A stretch of DNA of 64,000 nt from Caldimonas manganoxidans ATCC BAA-369. GTDB taxonomy: Bacteria > Pseudomonadota > Gammaproteobacteria > Burkholderiales > Burkholderiaceae_C. A model generated the notes under the pieces. That model made no database searches. It saw only the letters and a program-made list of their open reading frames with translations, and was not told the origin of the DNA. The first letter of the stretch is position 1, and each line of letters starts with the position of its first letter. The stretch lies in the NCBI RefSeq assembly GCF_000381125.1, contig NZ_KB905933.1, positions 62,001 through 126,000 on the forward strand. Reading direction: 5' to 3'. Position numbers and translations under genes: made by a program. Of the stretch, positions 45,164-53,571 are shown piece after piece.

Positions 45164-47011
45164 ATGTCCTGGGCTGGCAAGATTTTGCGTGTGAACCTCA
45201 CCACGGGGCAGTGCAAGAGCGAACCGTTGAACATGACCTGGGCCAAACAGTACCTCGGGTCACGCGGCCTCGCCTCCAAGTATCTGAGCAGCGAAATCGA
45301 CCCGAAAGTCGATCCGCTGTCGCCGGACAACAAGATCATTTGGGCCACCGGCCCGCTGACGGGCACGATGGCCTCCACCGGCGGACGCTACACGGTGGTG
45401 ACCAAAGGGCCACTGACCGGCGCCATCGCCTGCTCGAATTCAGGCGGCTACTGGGGGGCCGAGCTGAAGATGGCCGGCTGGGACATGGTCATCTTCGAAG
45501 GCAAGAGCCCCAAACCGGTTTATCTGGCGATCGTCGACGATCAAGCCGAGTTGCGCGATGCGGCCCACTTGTGGGGCAAATCGGTGTGGGAGACCGAAGA
45601 AATCATCAAGAAGCAGCATCAGGATCCGCTGACCCGCATCTCCAGCATCGGGCAAGCGGGCGAGAACCTGGTGCTGTTTGCCGCGGTGGTCAATGACTTG
45701 CACCGGGCCGCCGGACGCTCTGGCGTGGGGGCGGTGATGGGCAGCAAGAACCTCAAAGCCATTGCCGTGCGCGGCACCCGGGGCGTGGGCAACCTGGCCA
45801 ACCCCAAGGAATTCATGCGAGTCACCTTCGAGAAAAAGAAAATCCTCGCCGACAATGCCGTCACCGGCCAGGGGCTGCCCACCTATGGCACGCAGGTGCT
45901 GATGAACGTCATCAACGAGGTGGGCGCGCTGCCCACGCGCAACCACCGCGACAGCCAGTTCGAGGGGGCCAAGGACATCTCGGCCGAGGCCATGGCCACG
46001 CCGCGCAAGAGCGATGGCAAGCCTCAGCTCGTGACCAACCAAGCTTGCTTCGGCTGCACCATCGCCTGCGGGCGCATCAGCAAGATCGACCAGACCCACT
46101 TCTCGGTGGAAAACAAGCCGCAGTACTGGGGCGCCTCCGGTGGCCTGGAGTACGAGGCTGCCTGGGCGTTGGGCGCGGCCAACGGGGTCAACGACCTGGA
46201 GGCGCTGCAGTACGCCAATTTGATCTGCAATGAGCAGGGCATGGACCCGATCTCCTTCGGTGCCACCGTCGGCGCGGTGATGGAGCTGTACGAAATGGGC
46301 GTGCTGACCAAGGAGCAGATCGGCATCGAGGCGCCGTTCGGCTCGGCCAAGGCCTTGTGCGAATTGGCCGAGATGACGGCCAAGGGGGTGGGCTTTGGCA
46401 AGGAGATCGGGCAGGGCAGCAAGCGGCTGTGTGCGAAGTACGGCCACCCCGAGCTGTCGATGAGCGTCAAAGGGCAGGAGTTCCCTGCCTACGATGCCCG
46501 CGGCATCCAGGGCATGGGGCTGACCTATGCCACCAGCAATCGCGGGGCCTGCCACCTGCGCAGCTACACCGTGGCGTCGGAGATCCTGGGCATTCCGATG
46601 AAGACCGACCCGCTGGTGGCCGATGGCAAGCCCGAGCTGGTCAAGGCCTTCCAGGATGCCACGGCGGTGTTCGATTCGGCCGGCATTTGCATCTTCACCA
46701 GCTTCGCCTGGAGCCTGGCCGATGTGCAACCCCAGGTGGCCGCGGCCTGTGGCGAGGAGTTCACGCTGGAATACCTCAACGAGGTGGGCGAGCGCATCTG
46801 GAACATGGAGCGCGATTTCAACAACCGGGCCGGCTTCACCGCCAAGGACGACACCTTGCCGCCGCGCTTGCTCAAGGAAGGGGCCAAAACCGGGCCGGCG
46901 CAGGGGCTGACCAGCAAGCTGCCCGAAATGCTGCCCAAGTACTACGAGCTGCGCGGCTGGACCCCCGATGGCCAGCTCAAGCCGGAGACGCGCGCCCGTT
47001 TGGGACTGTGA
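45164..47011 (+). CDS. aorB: Tungsten-containing aldehyde:ferredoxin oxidoreductase, catalytic subunit
   Basis: This 615-aa AOR-family protein oxidises aldehydes to acids with a tungsten bis-pterin cofactor. The N-terminal domain starts WAGKILRVNLTTGQCKSE, with TGPLTGTMASTGGRYTVVTK. The [4Fe-4S] ligands are in NQACFGCTIACGRIS (about 295-305), with the fourth Cys in TSNRGACHLRSYTV. Pterin-binding motifs include VFDSAGICIFTSFAW (DxxGxC). No signal peptide is seen, so it is cytoplasmic. An adjacent dedicated tungstate importer strongly supports tungsten rather than molybdenum. AAAGGAG precedes the ATG. Confidence 0.94.
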   Translation: MSWAGKILRVNLTTGQCKSEPLNMTWAKQYLGSRGLASKYLSSEIDPKVDPLSPDNKIIWATGPLTGTMASTGGRYTVVTKGPLTGAIACSNSGGYWGAELKMAGWDMVIFEGKSPKPVYLAIVDDQAELRDAAHLWGKSVWETEEIIKKQHQDPLTRISSIGQAGENLVLFAAVVNDLHRAAGRSGVGAVMGSKNLKAIAVRGTRGVGNLANPKEFMRVTFEKKKILADNAVTGQGLPTYGTQVLMNVINEVGALPTRNHRDSQFEGAKDISAEAMATPRKSDGKPQLVTNQACFGCTIACGRISKIDQTHFSVENKPQYWGASGGLEYEAAWALGAANGVNDLEALQYANLICNEQGMDPISFGATVGAVMELYEMGVLTKEQIGIEAPFGSAKALCELAEMTAKGVGFGKEIGQGSKRLCAKYGHPELSMSVKGQEFPAYDARGIQGMGLTYATSNRGACHLRSYTVASEILGIPMKTDPLVADGKPELVKAFQDATAVFDSAGICIFTSFAWSLADVQPQVAAACGEEFTLEYLNEVGERIWNMERDFNNRAGFTAKDDTLPPRLLKEGAKTGPAQGLTSKLPEMLPKYYELRGWTPDGQLKPETRARLGL

Positions 47012-47092
47012 CGACGGGACTGTGACTCCGGTGGCGTGACCCCGTGGGGCGGCCCAGCGCGCTGGCGCCGCCCCTGGTTTTTGGAGCCTTCC

Positions 47093-48367
47093 ATGAAACA
47101 CGTCATCCTCGGCGCCGGCCCGGCCGGCGTGATCGCCGCGGAAACCTTGCGCAAACACGCCCCGCGCGACGAGATCCTCCTCATCGGAGCGGAACGCGAG
47201 CCGCCATACTCGCGCATGGCCATTCCTTATCTCTTGAGCGGCCAGATCGGCGAGTCGGGCACCTACTTGCGCAAGCGAGCCGATCACTTTCAGCGCTTGA
47301 ACATCCAGGTGCGACAGCAGCGGGCCAAACGGCTCGATGCAGCGGCTCGTCGCCTCACGCTGGATGACGACAGCCTCCTGGACTTCGACACCTTGTTGAT
47401 CGCCACCGGCTCCAGCCCCGTGCGCCCGCCCATTCCTGGCTTGGATCTGCCGGGCGTGCATGCGTGCTGGACGCTGGAGGATGCCCGTGCCATCGAACGC
47501 TTGGCCACCAAGGGCGCACGCGTGCTGCAGATGGGCGCTGGCTTCATCGGCTGCATCATCATGGAAGCGCTGGCCCTGCGCGGCGTGCAGCTGACCGTGG
47601 TGGAAATGGGCGACCGCATGGTGCCGCGCATGATGGGGCCGACCGCCGGCGGCATGATCAAGCGCTGGGTGGAGTCCAAGGGCGTGACGGTTTACACCGG
47701 CACCCGGGTGGAGGCCATCGACAGCGGCACGCCGTTGAAAGTGCGGCTGTCCAATGGCCAGCACCTCAGCGTGGACCTGGTCATCAGCGCCACCGGTGTG
47801 AAGCCCAACATCGCCTTCCTCGAGAACTCGGGCGTGACTTGCCTGCAGGGGGTGCTGACCGACGAACACATGCGCACCAATGTGCCGGGCATCTATGCCG
47901 CTGGCGATTGTGCCGAAGCGCTGGACCTGGTGACCGGCCGCCCTATCGTCAGCGCGATCCAGCCCAACGCGGCCGATCAGGCCTACGTGGCAGCGATGAA
48001 CATGGCTGGCAAGCCCGCCGTGCTCAAAGGCGTGACGCAGATCAACGTGCTCGACACCCTGGGGCTCATCAGCACGAGCTTTGGTCTGTGGCAAGGCGTG
48101 CCTGGCGGCGAGGGTGTCGAGCTGACCGATGAGGCCCAATGGAAGCACCTGAGCCTGCAGTTCGAGGCAGACCGTCTGGTGGGCTGCAACACCATTGGCT
48201 GGACCGAGCATGTGGGCGTCTTGCGCGGCCTGGTGGAGGGCCGGGTGCGCCTGGGGGCGTGGAAAGACCGGCTGCTGCGCGAGCCCACGCGGCTGATGGA
48301 GGCTTACCTTGCCTGCGCGCAGGCGCAGCACCAGTGGCAAGCCGCGCGGCTGAAGGCGGCGGCATGA
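47093..48367 (+). CDS. aorC: FAD-dependent NAD(P)H oxidoreductase subunit of aldehyde oxidoreductase
   Basis: The product is 424 aa, a pyridine nucleotide-disulfide oxidoreductase family member. The FAD site is HVILGAGPAGVIAAETLRKH, the NAD(P)-binding fold is VLQMGAGFIGCIIMEALALR, and the C-terminal FAD motif is GIYAAGDCAEALDLVTGR. In the Aromatoleum-type complex the third subunit links the ferredoxin subunit to NAD. The open frame extends 57 bp upstream, but the ATG at 47093 has TTGGAG before it and begins the FAD motif directly. It follows aorB after 81 bp, and the MoaD-like gene starts 7 bp after its stop. Confidence 0.9.
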   Translation: MKHVILGAGPAGVIAAETLRKHAPRDEILLIGAEREPPYSRMAIPYLLSGQIGESGTYLRKRADHFQRLNIQVRQQRAKRLDAAARRLTLDDDSLLDFDTLLIATGSSPVRPPIPGLDLPGVHACWTLEDARAIERLATKGARVLQMGAGFIGCIIMEALALRGVQLTVVEMGDRMVPRMMGPTAGGMIKRWVESKGVTVYTGTRVEAIDSGTPLKVRLSNGQHLSVDLVISATGVKPNIAFLENSGVTCLQGVLTDEHMRTNVPGIYAAGDCAEALDLVTGRPIVSAIQPNAADQAYVAAMNMAGKPAVLKGVTQINVLDTLGLISTSFGLWQGVPGGEGVELTDEAQWKHLSLQFEADRLVGCNTIGWTEHVGVLRGLVEGRVRLGAWKDRLLREPTRLMEAYLACAQAQHQWQAARLKAAA

Positions 48368-48374
48368 TCGGGCC

Positions 48375-48629
48375 ATGAAAATCACCTTCAAGCTTTACGC
48401 CACACTGACCGACTATCTGCCGCCGCAGGCGCGCAGCGACAACCGCATCGAGCTCGACGTGGACCCACAAGCCACGATCGAGCAGATCGTGGCCCCGTTC
48501 AACCTGCCAATGAAGCTCGTGCACTTGGTGCTGGTCAATGGTGTGTTCGTGCCGCCTCAGGAGCGCGCCACCCGCCGCTTGCAAGAAGGCGATGTGTTGG
48601 CGATCTGGCCGCCGATTGCCGGGGGCTGA
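48375..48629 (+). CDS. aorD: MoaD/ThiS-family sulfur carrier of the aor operon
   Basis: This 84-aa ubiquitin-like beta-grasp protein starts MKITFKLYATLTDYLPPQA and ends WPPIAGG. The C-terminal Gly-Gly is the hallmark of sulfur carriers that are activated by an E1-like enzyme. It probably supplies the dithiolene sulfur of the pterin, or acts in cofactor delivery specific for the tungsten enzyme. A MoaD-like gene in this position is known from other aor operons. The symbol follows that usage and is tentative. Confidence 0.85.
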   Translation: MKITFKLYATLTDYLPPQARSDNRIELDVDPQATIEQIVAPFNLPMKLVHLVLVNGVFVPPQERATRRLQEGDVLAIWPPIAGG

Positions 48630-48634
48630 AGACC

Positions 48635-48934
48635 ATGCCCTTCGAGCCTGCCGAGTGCTTCGAGCGGGACATGGGATGTACCGAAGCCGAATGGCTGGCC
48701 TGGCTGCCCGGGGCGGTCGGCCAGGCGCCACTGCGGCTGGATCGCGGCCAAGCGCAGGTGGAGCTGGGCTCCGGTCGTCTGACGTTGCGCTGGCAGGCGC
48801 TGCCGCCACGGCGCATCGCGCTGGTGCAGTTGCCGCGTTTGAGCGTGTCTTTCCGCTTCGAGGGGGTGGAGGCCAGGCTGCGGCAGGCCTTCATGCGGCA
48901 CTTCGATCTGTACATGCAGCGCGGAGGCGGATGA
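48635..48934 (+). CDS. Uncharacterised small protein at the end of the aor operon
   Basis: The product is 99 aa with no signal peptide, membrane helix or metal motif. It begins MPFEPAECFERDMGCTEAEW and ends FMRHFDLYMQRGGG. The middle (GSGRLTLRWQALPPRRIALV, then LPRLSVSFRFEGVEA) looks like a short beta-rich domain. It starts 5 bp after the MoaD-like gene, so it is co-translated with the tungsten system. A role in cofactor insertion or enzyme assembly is inferred from position only. Equivalent small genes close some other aor operons. Confidence 0.75.
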   Translation: MPFEPAECFERDMGCTEAEWLAWLPGAVGQAPLRLDRGQAQVELGSGRLTLRWQALPPRRIALVQLPRLSVSFRFEGVEARLRQAFMRHFDLYMQRGGG

Positions 48935-49015
48935 GGTCGGCACACCGGCGCTCGGCCTTGCGGTGCCCGCAGATGCGCTATCGTTGGAAGGCTTCTTGTT
49001 CACAGACGAGAACCC

Positions 49016-49642
49016 ATGACCATGCAGCCATTTTTCGTTTCCAACGATCCCGTGTGGGGCGGTGAGGCCGGCGACAAGTCCGACAAGCTCGACAAGGCGG
49101 GAAACCTCACCGAACGCCTGGTGTTCCAGTCGCGCTTCGTCTTGGTGTTTGGTGAGATCAATCCGGCCGTCGCGCGCGCGACGTGTGAGAAGCTCATCGC
49201 CATGGATCGGGAGTCGGACGCCCCCATCCATGTGCTGGTGTCCTCGCCTGGCGGCCATGTGGAATCGGGCGATGCCATTCACGACATGATCCGCTTCGTG
49301 CGCTCGCCAGTCACCACGATTGGCACCGGCTGGGTGGCCAGTGCCGGCACGCATGTGTTCTTGGCGGCCCCGAAAGAACGCCGCGTGTGCTTGCCCAACA
49401 CCCGGTTCATGATCCACCAGCCTGGCGGCGGCGCCGGTGGTCAAGCCACGGACATTGCCATCCAGGCCCGCGAGATTTTGCGCATCCGTGAACGCATCGC
49501 GCGCCACACCGCAGCAGCCACCGGGCAGCCGCTGGAAAAAGTGCAGGCCGACATGGAGCGCGACTACTGGATGAATGCGCAGGAGGCGATCGACTACGGC
49601 ATCGTCTCCCGCATCATCGAGCGGTATACGGATCTGGGCTGA
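49016..49642 (+). CDS. ClpP-family serine protease
   Basis: This 208-aa ClpP fold protein has an intact triad: Ser109 in GTGWVASAGTHVFLAA, His134 in NTRFMIHQPGGG, and probable Asp183 in MERDYWMNAQEAIDYG. The oxyanion-region glycines SSPGGHVESGDAIHD are present. It differs from housekeeping ClpP in the GWVASAG active-site context (usually GQAASMG) and stands alone with no clpX or tig next to it. It is probably a ClpP paralogue with unknown partner ATPase and substrates. Two ATGs lie 6 bp apart (49016 and 49022); either could be used. Confidence 0.88.
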   Translation: MTMQPFFVSNDPVWGGEAGDKSDKLDKAGNLTERLVFQSRFVLVFGEINPAVARATCEKLIAMDRESDAPIHVLVSSPGGHVESGDAIHDMIRFVRSPVTTIGTGWVASAGTHVFLAAPKERRVCLPNTRFMIHQPGGGAGGQATDIAIQAREILRIRERIARHTAAATGQPLEKVQADMERDYWMNAQEAIDYGIVSRIIERYTDLG

Positions 49643-49663
49643 GGCCGGCCTGCGCCGGGGCCC

Positions 49664-52183
49664 TCAGGTGCTGCTGGTGGCGCGCACCTCGGCCAGCGTG
49701 GTCACCCCGGCCAGCACTTTGAGGATGCCGTCCTGGCGCAGCGTGCGCATGCCCTCCTGGAGCGCGCGCTGTTGCAGTTGGTCGGCGCGCGCATTCGTTT
49801 GGATGAGGTGGCGCAGCTCGCGGCTGATGATCATCAATTCATGCAGCCCTGCGCGCCCGCGATAGCCGGTGCGGTTGCATTTGTCGCAGCCTGGGCTTTC
49901 GTGGTGCATCAAGCGGCCGTCACGGCCGTAGCGTTCGATCCATTCCTTCAGTAAGGACTCGCGCCTCGAGTGGGCCTCGTGGCCTGGGTCTACATGCAGA
50001 TAGTCGGCCAGCAATTCATCGACTTCCTCGGCCGTGGCGGGTCGGCTGGTGCGGCATTCGGTGCACAGCCGGCGCACCAAGCGCTGGGCCAGCACGGCCA
50101 GCAAGGAGTCCGCGAAATTGAACGGATCCATGCCCATGTCCAGCAGGCGGGTGACGGTCTCTGGCGCGCTGTTGGTGTGCAGCGTGGACAGCACGAGGTG
50201 CCCGGTGAGCGAGGCTTCGATGGCCATCTGAGCCGTTTCCTGATCCCGGATTTCACCGACCATGATCACGTCAGGGTCGGCGCGCAAAAAGGCTCGCAGG
50301 GCTTTGGCGAAGGTCCAGTCGATTTTGGGGTTGATCTGGACTTGGCGCAGCCCCGGCTGGGTGATTTCCACCGGGTCTTCGGCCGTCCAGATCTTGCGTT
50401 CGGGCACGTTGATGTAGCTCAGTGCCGAATGCAGCGTGGTGGTCTTGCCTGAACCCGTGGGGCCGACGCACAGCACCAGCCCGTGCGGGCGCTCCATGGC
50501 TTGCTGCAAGCGCTGCAGGTTGTCGGCGGCCAACCCGAGCTGATCCAGCGGGATGGGCTTGGCCGAGGCCAAAATGCGCATCACCACGTCCTCGAGATTG
50601 TTGTTCGTCGGGATCGTGGCCACCCGCAGCTCGATGCGATGCCCCGGCATGAAGCGAGCGAAATTGATTTTCCCGTCCTGCGGCTTGCGCCGCTCGGAGA
50701 TGTCCAGGTCGCACATGATCTTGATGCGTGCGACCATGGCATTGCGGTAGGTGTGCGGCAATTCCAGGTACGGTTGCAACAAGCCGTCTTTGCGGAAGCG
50801 CACCTTGACCTTCTCGCGCCCTGGGTAGCATTCGATGTGGATGTCGGACGCACCTTGCTGATAGGCCTCCACGATCATGGTGTTGATGAGCCGAACCAGC
50901 GAGTTGTCCGACTGCTCGATCGGCTTTTCTTCGAGATCGGCGGCCGGTTGTGCGTTGAGGTCTCGCTCCAACGACTCGACCAACAGGTTGGCCGAATCGG
51001 GCTGGAACTCGATCGTGGGTAAGTGGGCTTGCGATGACCAGACGTCGGCGCCTACTTTCTCGTAGGCACTTTTGATGGCCAAAGACAGATTGACCGACGC
51101 GCCCAGCGTGGGAACCACTTTGAGTTGACTGACGAACTCCAACTCCTCGATCACCGAATGGCGAGACGGATCTTCCATCGCCACGATCAAGCGGGAGTCC
51201 CAAAGCATCAAGGGCAGCACTTCGAGTCGTTCGGCCACCGCATAGGGCACTTTCGACAAGGCGTCCGTGCTGACCGGGTAGTGGTCCACGTCCACCAGCG
51301 GATAGCCCATTTTGCGGGCCAGAGCCGCCTGCAAGTCCTTTCGGGACACCAGCTGCATGCGCACCAGCAGCTCGCCCAAGGGGACGCTGCGATCCTTGGC
51401 CTGCTCGGCCAAGGCTTCATCGATCTGCTCTTGAGTCACCAAGCCCATCGAGACCAGCGCCTCGCCGATGCGCATCACCGGCATGCGGCTTTGCTGCTCG
51501 ATGGCGGCTTTGAGCTGGTCTGGGCTGACGATGCGCTTGGACATCAAGATGTCGCCGATCTTGCGCTCTCGCAAGGTGGCCTGCTCACGCACGGCGAGTT
51601 CGATGTCTTGTGTCGTGGCCGCGCGCTGCTGCACGAGCACTTCGCCGATGCGCGGCCCCAATTCGACGCGCGAGTAGGCGTGGCGGGGAATGAATAGACG
51701 CTGAACGGTTCCCTGGTCGTCGATGGGCGGAAACAAGAACAGCCCAAAGTCGGTTTCCACGTGGCCGATGGTCACGCCTTGCAAGTCTGGCCCGTCTTTC
51801 ATGCGCACCACGTACGGGGTTTGCGGACGGGTGTCGAGCAAACCCTCCATCTGCGTGAGTGCCGCCGAGGGGTGGGCCTCGACCGGTTGCTTCAGATGCA
51901 GGGCGCGGAACTGATGGAACCGCAAGGCCATGGTCGTGCGTGCTGGAGGCACTTGCACGTGCAGCACTTGCTCCTCGGGCACGAAGAAGATCAGCCGCCC
52001 GTGGATCTGCTTCAGATTCAGCCCTTCGATGATGCAGTCGATCGGCTGAAGTTGCTCTTGAGCCGAGGGGTAAGCGGCATAAGCTGGTGTGGGCCACCGG
52101 TACGCCGGCCGACGAAACTTCTCCCGCTCCGGGAGAGCCGGTGCATCGGTCTGCAAGAGCGGCAAGGGGCGGGTGTCGGACAT
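49664..52183 (-). CDS. PilB/GspE-type secretion ATPase with four MshEN-like repeats
   Basis: The product is 839 aa. An N-terminal beta-rich domain (about 45-175) is followed by four helical repeats starting at residues 178, 208, 238 and 268, each opening with [R/K/P][I/L]G[E/D]. Next come a second N-terminal-type domain and the RecA-like ATPase: Walker A GPTGSGKTTT (about 574-583), Asp box SDIHIECYPG, Walker B DPDVIMVGEIRDQETAQMA and a His box with TGHLVLSTLHTN. The zinc tetracysteine is split, with CTEC and CDKCNRTGYRGRAGLHEL. It drives assembly of a type IV pilus or a type II secretion system, but no partner genes are nearby. The ATG at 52183 is chosen; the upstream frame enters the divergent promoter region. 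Confidence 0.9.
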   Translation of the reverse strand: MSDTRPLPLLQTDAPALPEREKFRRPAYRWPTPAYAAYPSAQEQLQPIDCIIEGLNLKQIHGRLIFFVPEEQVLHVQVPPARTTMALRFHQFRALHLKQPVEAHPSAALTQMEGLLDTRPQTPYVVRMKDGPDLQGVTIGHVETDFGLFLFPPIDDQGTVQRLFIPRHAYSRVELGPRIGEVLVQQRAATTQDIELAVREQATLRERKIGDILMSKRIVSPDQLKAAIEQQSRMPVMRIGEALVSMGLVTQEQIDEALAEQAKDRSVPLGELLVRMQLVSRKDLQAALARKMGYPLVDVDHYPVSTDALSKVPYAVAERLEVLPLMLWDSRLIVAMEDPSRHSVIEELEFVSQLKVVPTLGASVNLSLAIKSAYEKVGADVWSSQAHLPTIEFQPDSANLLVESLERDLNAQPAADLEEKPIEQSDNSLVRLINTMIVEAYQQGASDIHIECYPGREKVKVRFRKDGLLQPYLELPHTYRNAMVARIKIMCDLDISERRKPQDGKINFARFMPGHRIELRVATIPTNNNLEDVVMRILASAKPIPLDQLGLAADNLQRLQQAMERPHGLVLCVGPTGSGKTTTLHSALSYINVPERKIWTAEDPVEITQPGLRQVQINPKIDWTFAKALRAFLRADPDVIMVGEIRDQETAQMAIEASLTGHLVLSTLHTNSAPETVTRLLDMGMDPFNFADSLLAVLAQRLVRRLCTECRTSRPATAEEVDELLADYLHVDPGHEAHSRRESLLKEWIERYGRDGRLMHHESPGCDKCNRTGYRGRAGLHELMIISRELRHLIQTNARADQLQQRALQEGMRTLRQDGILKVLAGVTTLAEVRATSST

Positions 52184-52383
52184 GTGGATCGGCGGCGCAA
52201 TTCCGCGTTCGACTATGCCAGCTGGGCGAGCGAACCAAGCGGCCGAATTGACCGGCAATCCCGGGCTTCTTCGACGCAAGGGCTGCCCGTGGGGCGATCT
52301 TGCTTGCTTTGGCGCTTGCTTGGCATACTGCGGCGCATGTCGCCCCCTTGTGGGACTTTTCCGCGCCACAGTCCCGCCGCCCG

Positions 52384-53571
52384 ATGGATTATTCACTCGT
52401 ATTTTTGGCCTGTGCCGTGGTGGGTGCGTTGTTCTCGATCATTTTGACCCTGACCATTCCCCACGTGCCGGAGGCCGAAGGGGCAGGTTTGTGGGCGGCG
52501 GCTTTCGTGCCTCTGGCCGCCGGAAGCGCGATGTTGGGAGGATCGTCGCATCTGCCAGGCGCCTCGCTCGTGTGGCGTGAACCCTTGTTGCTGACGGGTT
52601 ACGCCTTGCTTTTGTCGGGTCTGAATCGCTATTTGCAACGCCCTCAACCCTGGCGTCTGTCGGTGGTGGTGGTGGCCAGCTCGGTGTTGTTGTCCGCCGC
52701 CATCATGGTGGCTGGTGGTTCGGACGATGGGTTGGTCACGGTGCGGACCGCAGGCATCATGGTGCTGATGGGGGCGGTCCTCCTCACCTTGCGACGGTCG
52801 CGACGACCGGGCATGCATCGCACGATGGTGTTCTTGGAGTTGGCGTGCGCGCTGATCTTTTTTTTCGCGGCTTGGCGCCTCATCGCGCTGTGGGGGCCGT
52901 GGCCTGCGCTCAGGTCCCCGGCGTTGTTGGCCGGCGCAAGCATGGTGACCACCCTGTTGATCTTGGCGGTCATTTGCGGGTTCACCTTGCTGATGACCGC
53001 GCGCATGAACGGACAGCTGCACACGCTGGTCGTGCGCGATCCGCTGACCGGATTGCTCAATCGGCGAGGGCTGGAAGAGGCGGTGCACAGCATTTTTGCC
53101 TTCACCCGACGCGTCGGGCATTCATCGGTGGCGGTCATCGCGTTGGACATCGATCATTTCAAGCGCATCAACGACGAAGAAGGCCATCTGCGCGGCGATG
53201 CCGTGTTGCAGGCGCTGGCCAAAGTCATGACCGAGCACTTCAGTGAGGCGGCGGTGGTGGCTCGATTGGGAGGCGAGGAATTCGTGATCGTCTTGGGAGG
53301 CGCGACCGCCGAGGAGGCCATGGCGCAAGCCGAGCGTCTTCGTTCGGTGATCGAATCGCAGTGCGCCCGCCTGGCCGGTCTGCGTCGGCCGGTGACGGTC
53401 AGTCTGGGCGTGGCGGTCGATCAGCCAGCCCACGTCTCGTGGGAGTCCTTGCTGGCCCGTGCCGATACCGCGTTGTATGCGGCCAAGCAGCAAGGGCGCA
53501 ACCGATGTGCCATGTATCGACCCGGCACGCACGATGCGTCTGCGGGCACTGTCTGTGGCGCGACCGCATGA
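52384..53571 (+). CDS. Membrane diguanylate cyclase (GGDEF), first copy
   Basis: The product is 395 aa. Six or seven hydrophobic helices fill residues 1-215 (YSLVFLACAVVGALFSIILT to LLILAVICGFTLLMT). A GGDEF domain follows with RDPLTGLLNRRGLEEAV, ALDIDHFKRINDEEGHLRGD and the catalytic loop RLGGEEFVIVLGG. The GGEEF variant is fully active in the family. No RxxD inhibitory site is visible before the loop (EAAVVARLGGEEF). It would make c-di-GMP in response to a membrane signal. The next cyclase gene overlaps its stop by 4 bp, and the secretion ATPase is divergent 200 bp away. Confidence 0.93.
   Translation: MDYSLVFLACAVVGALFSIILTLTIPHVPEAEGAGLWAAAFVPLAAGSAMLGGSSHLPGASLVWREPLLLTGYALLLSGLNRYLQRPQPWRLSVVVVASSVLLSAAIMVAGGSDDGLVTVRTAGIMVLMGAVLLTLRRSRRPGMHRTMVFLELACALIFFFAAWRLIALWGPWPALRSPALLAGASMVTTLLILAVICGFTLLMTARMNGQLHTLVVRDPLTGLLNRRGLEEAVHSIFAFTRRVGHSSVAVIALDIDHFKRINDEEGHLRGDAVLQALAKVMTEHFSEAAVVARLGGEEFVIVLGGATAEEAMAQAERLRSVIESQCARLAGLRRPVTVSLGVAVDQPAHVSWESLLARADTALYAAKQQGRNRCAMYRPGTHDASAGTVCGATA

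Noticed and set aside
45440-48391. A 983-codon open frame on the minus strand, antisense to aorB and aorC
   Set aside because: The plus-strand proteins have full family motifs; the antisense frame has a biased His/Gln/Arg-rich composition and no domain. It is an effect of high-GC third positions.
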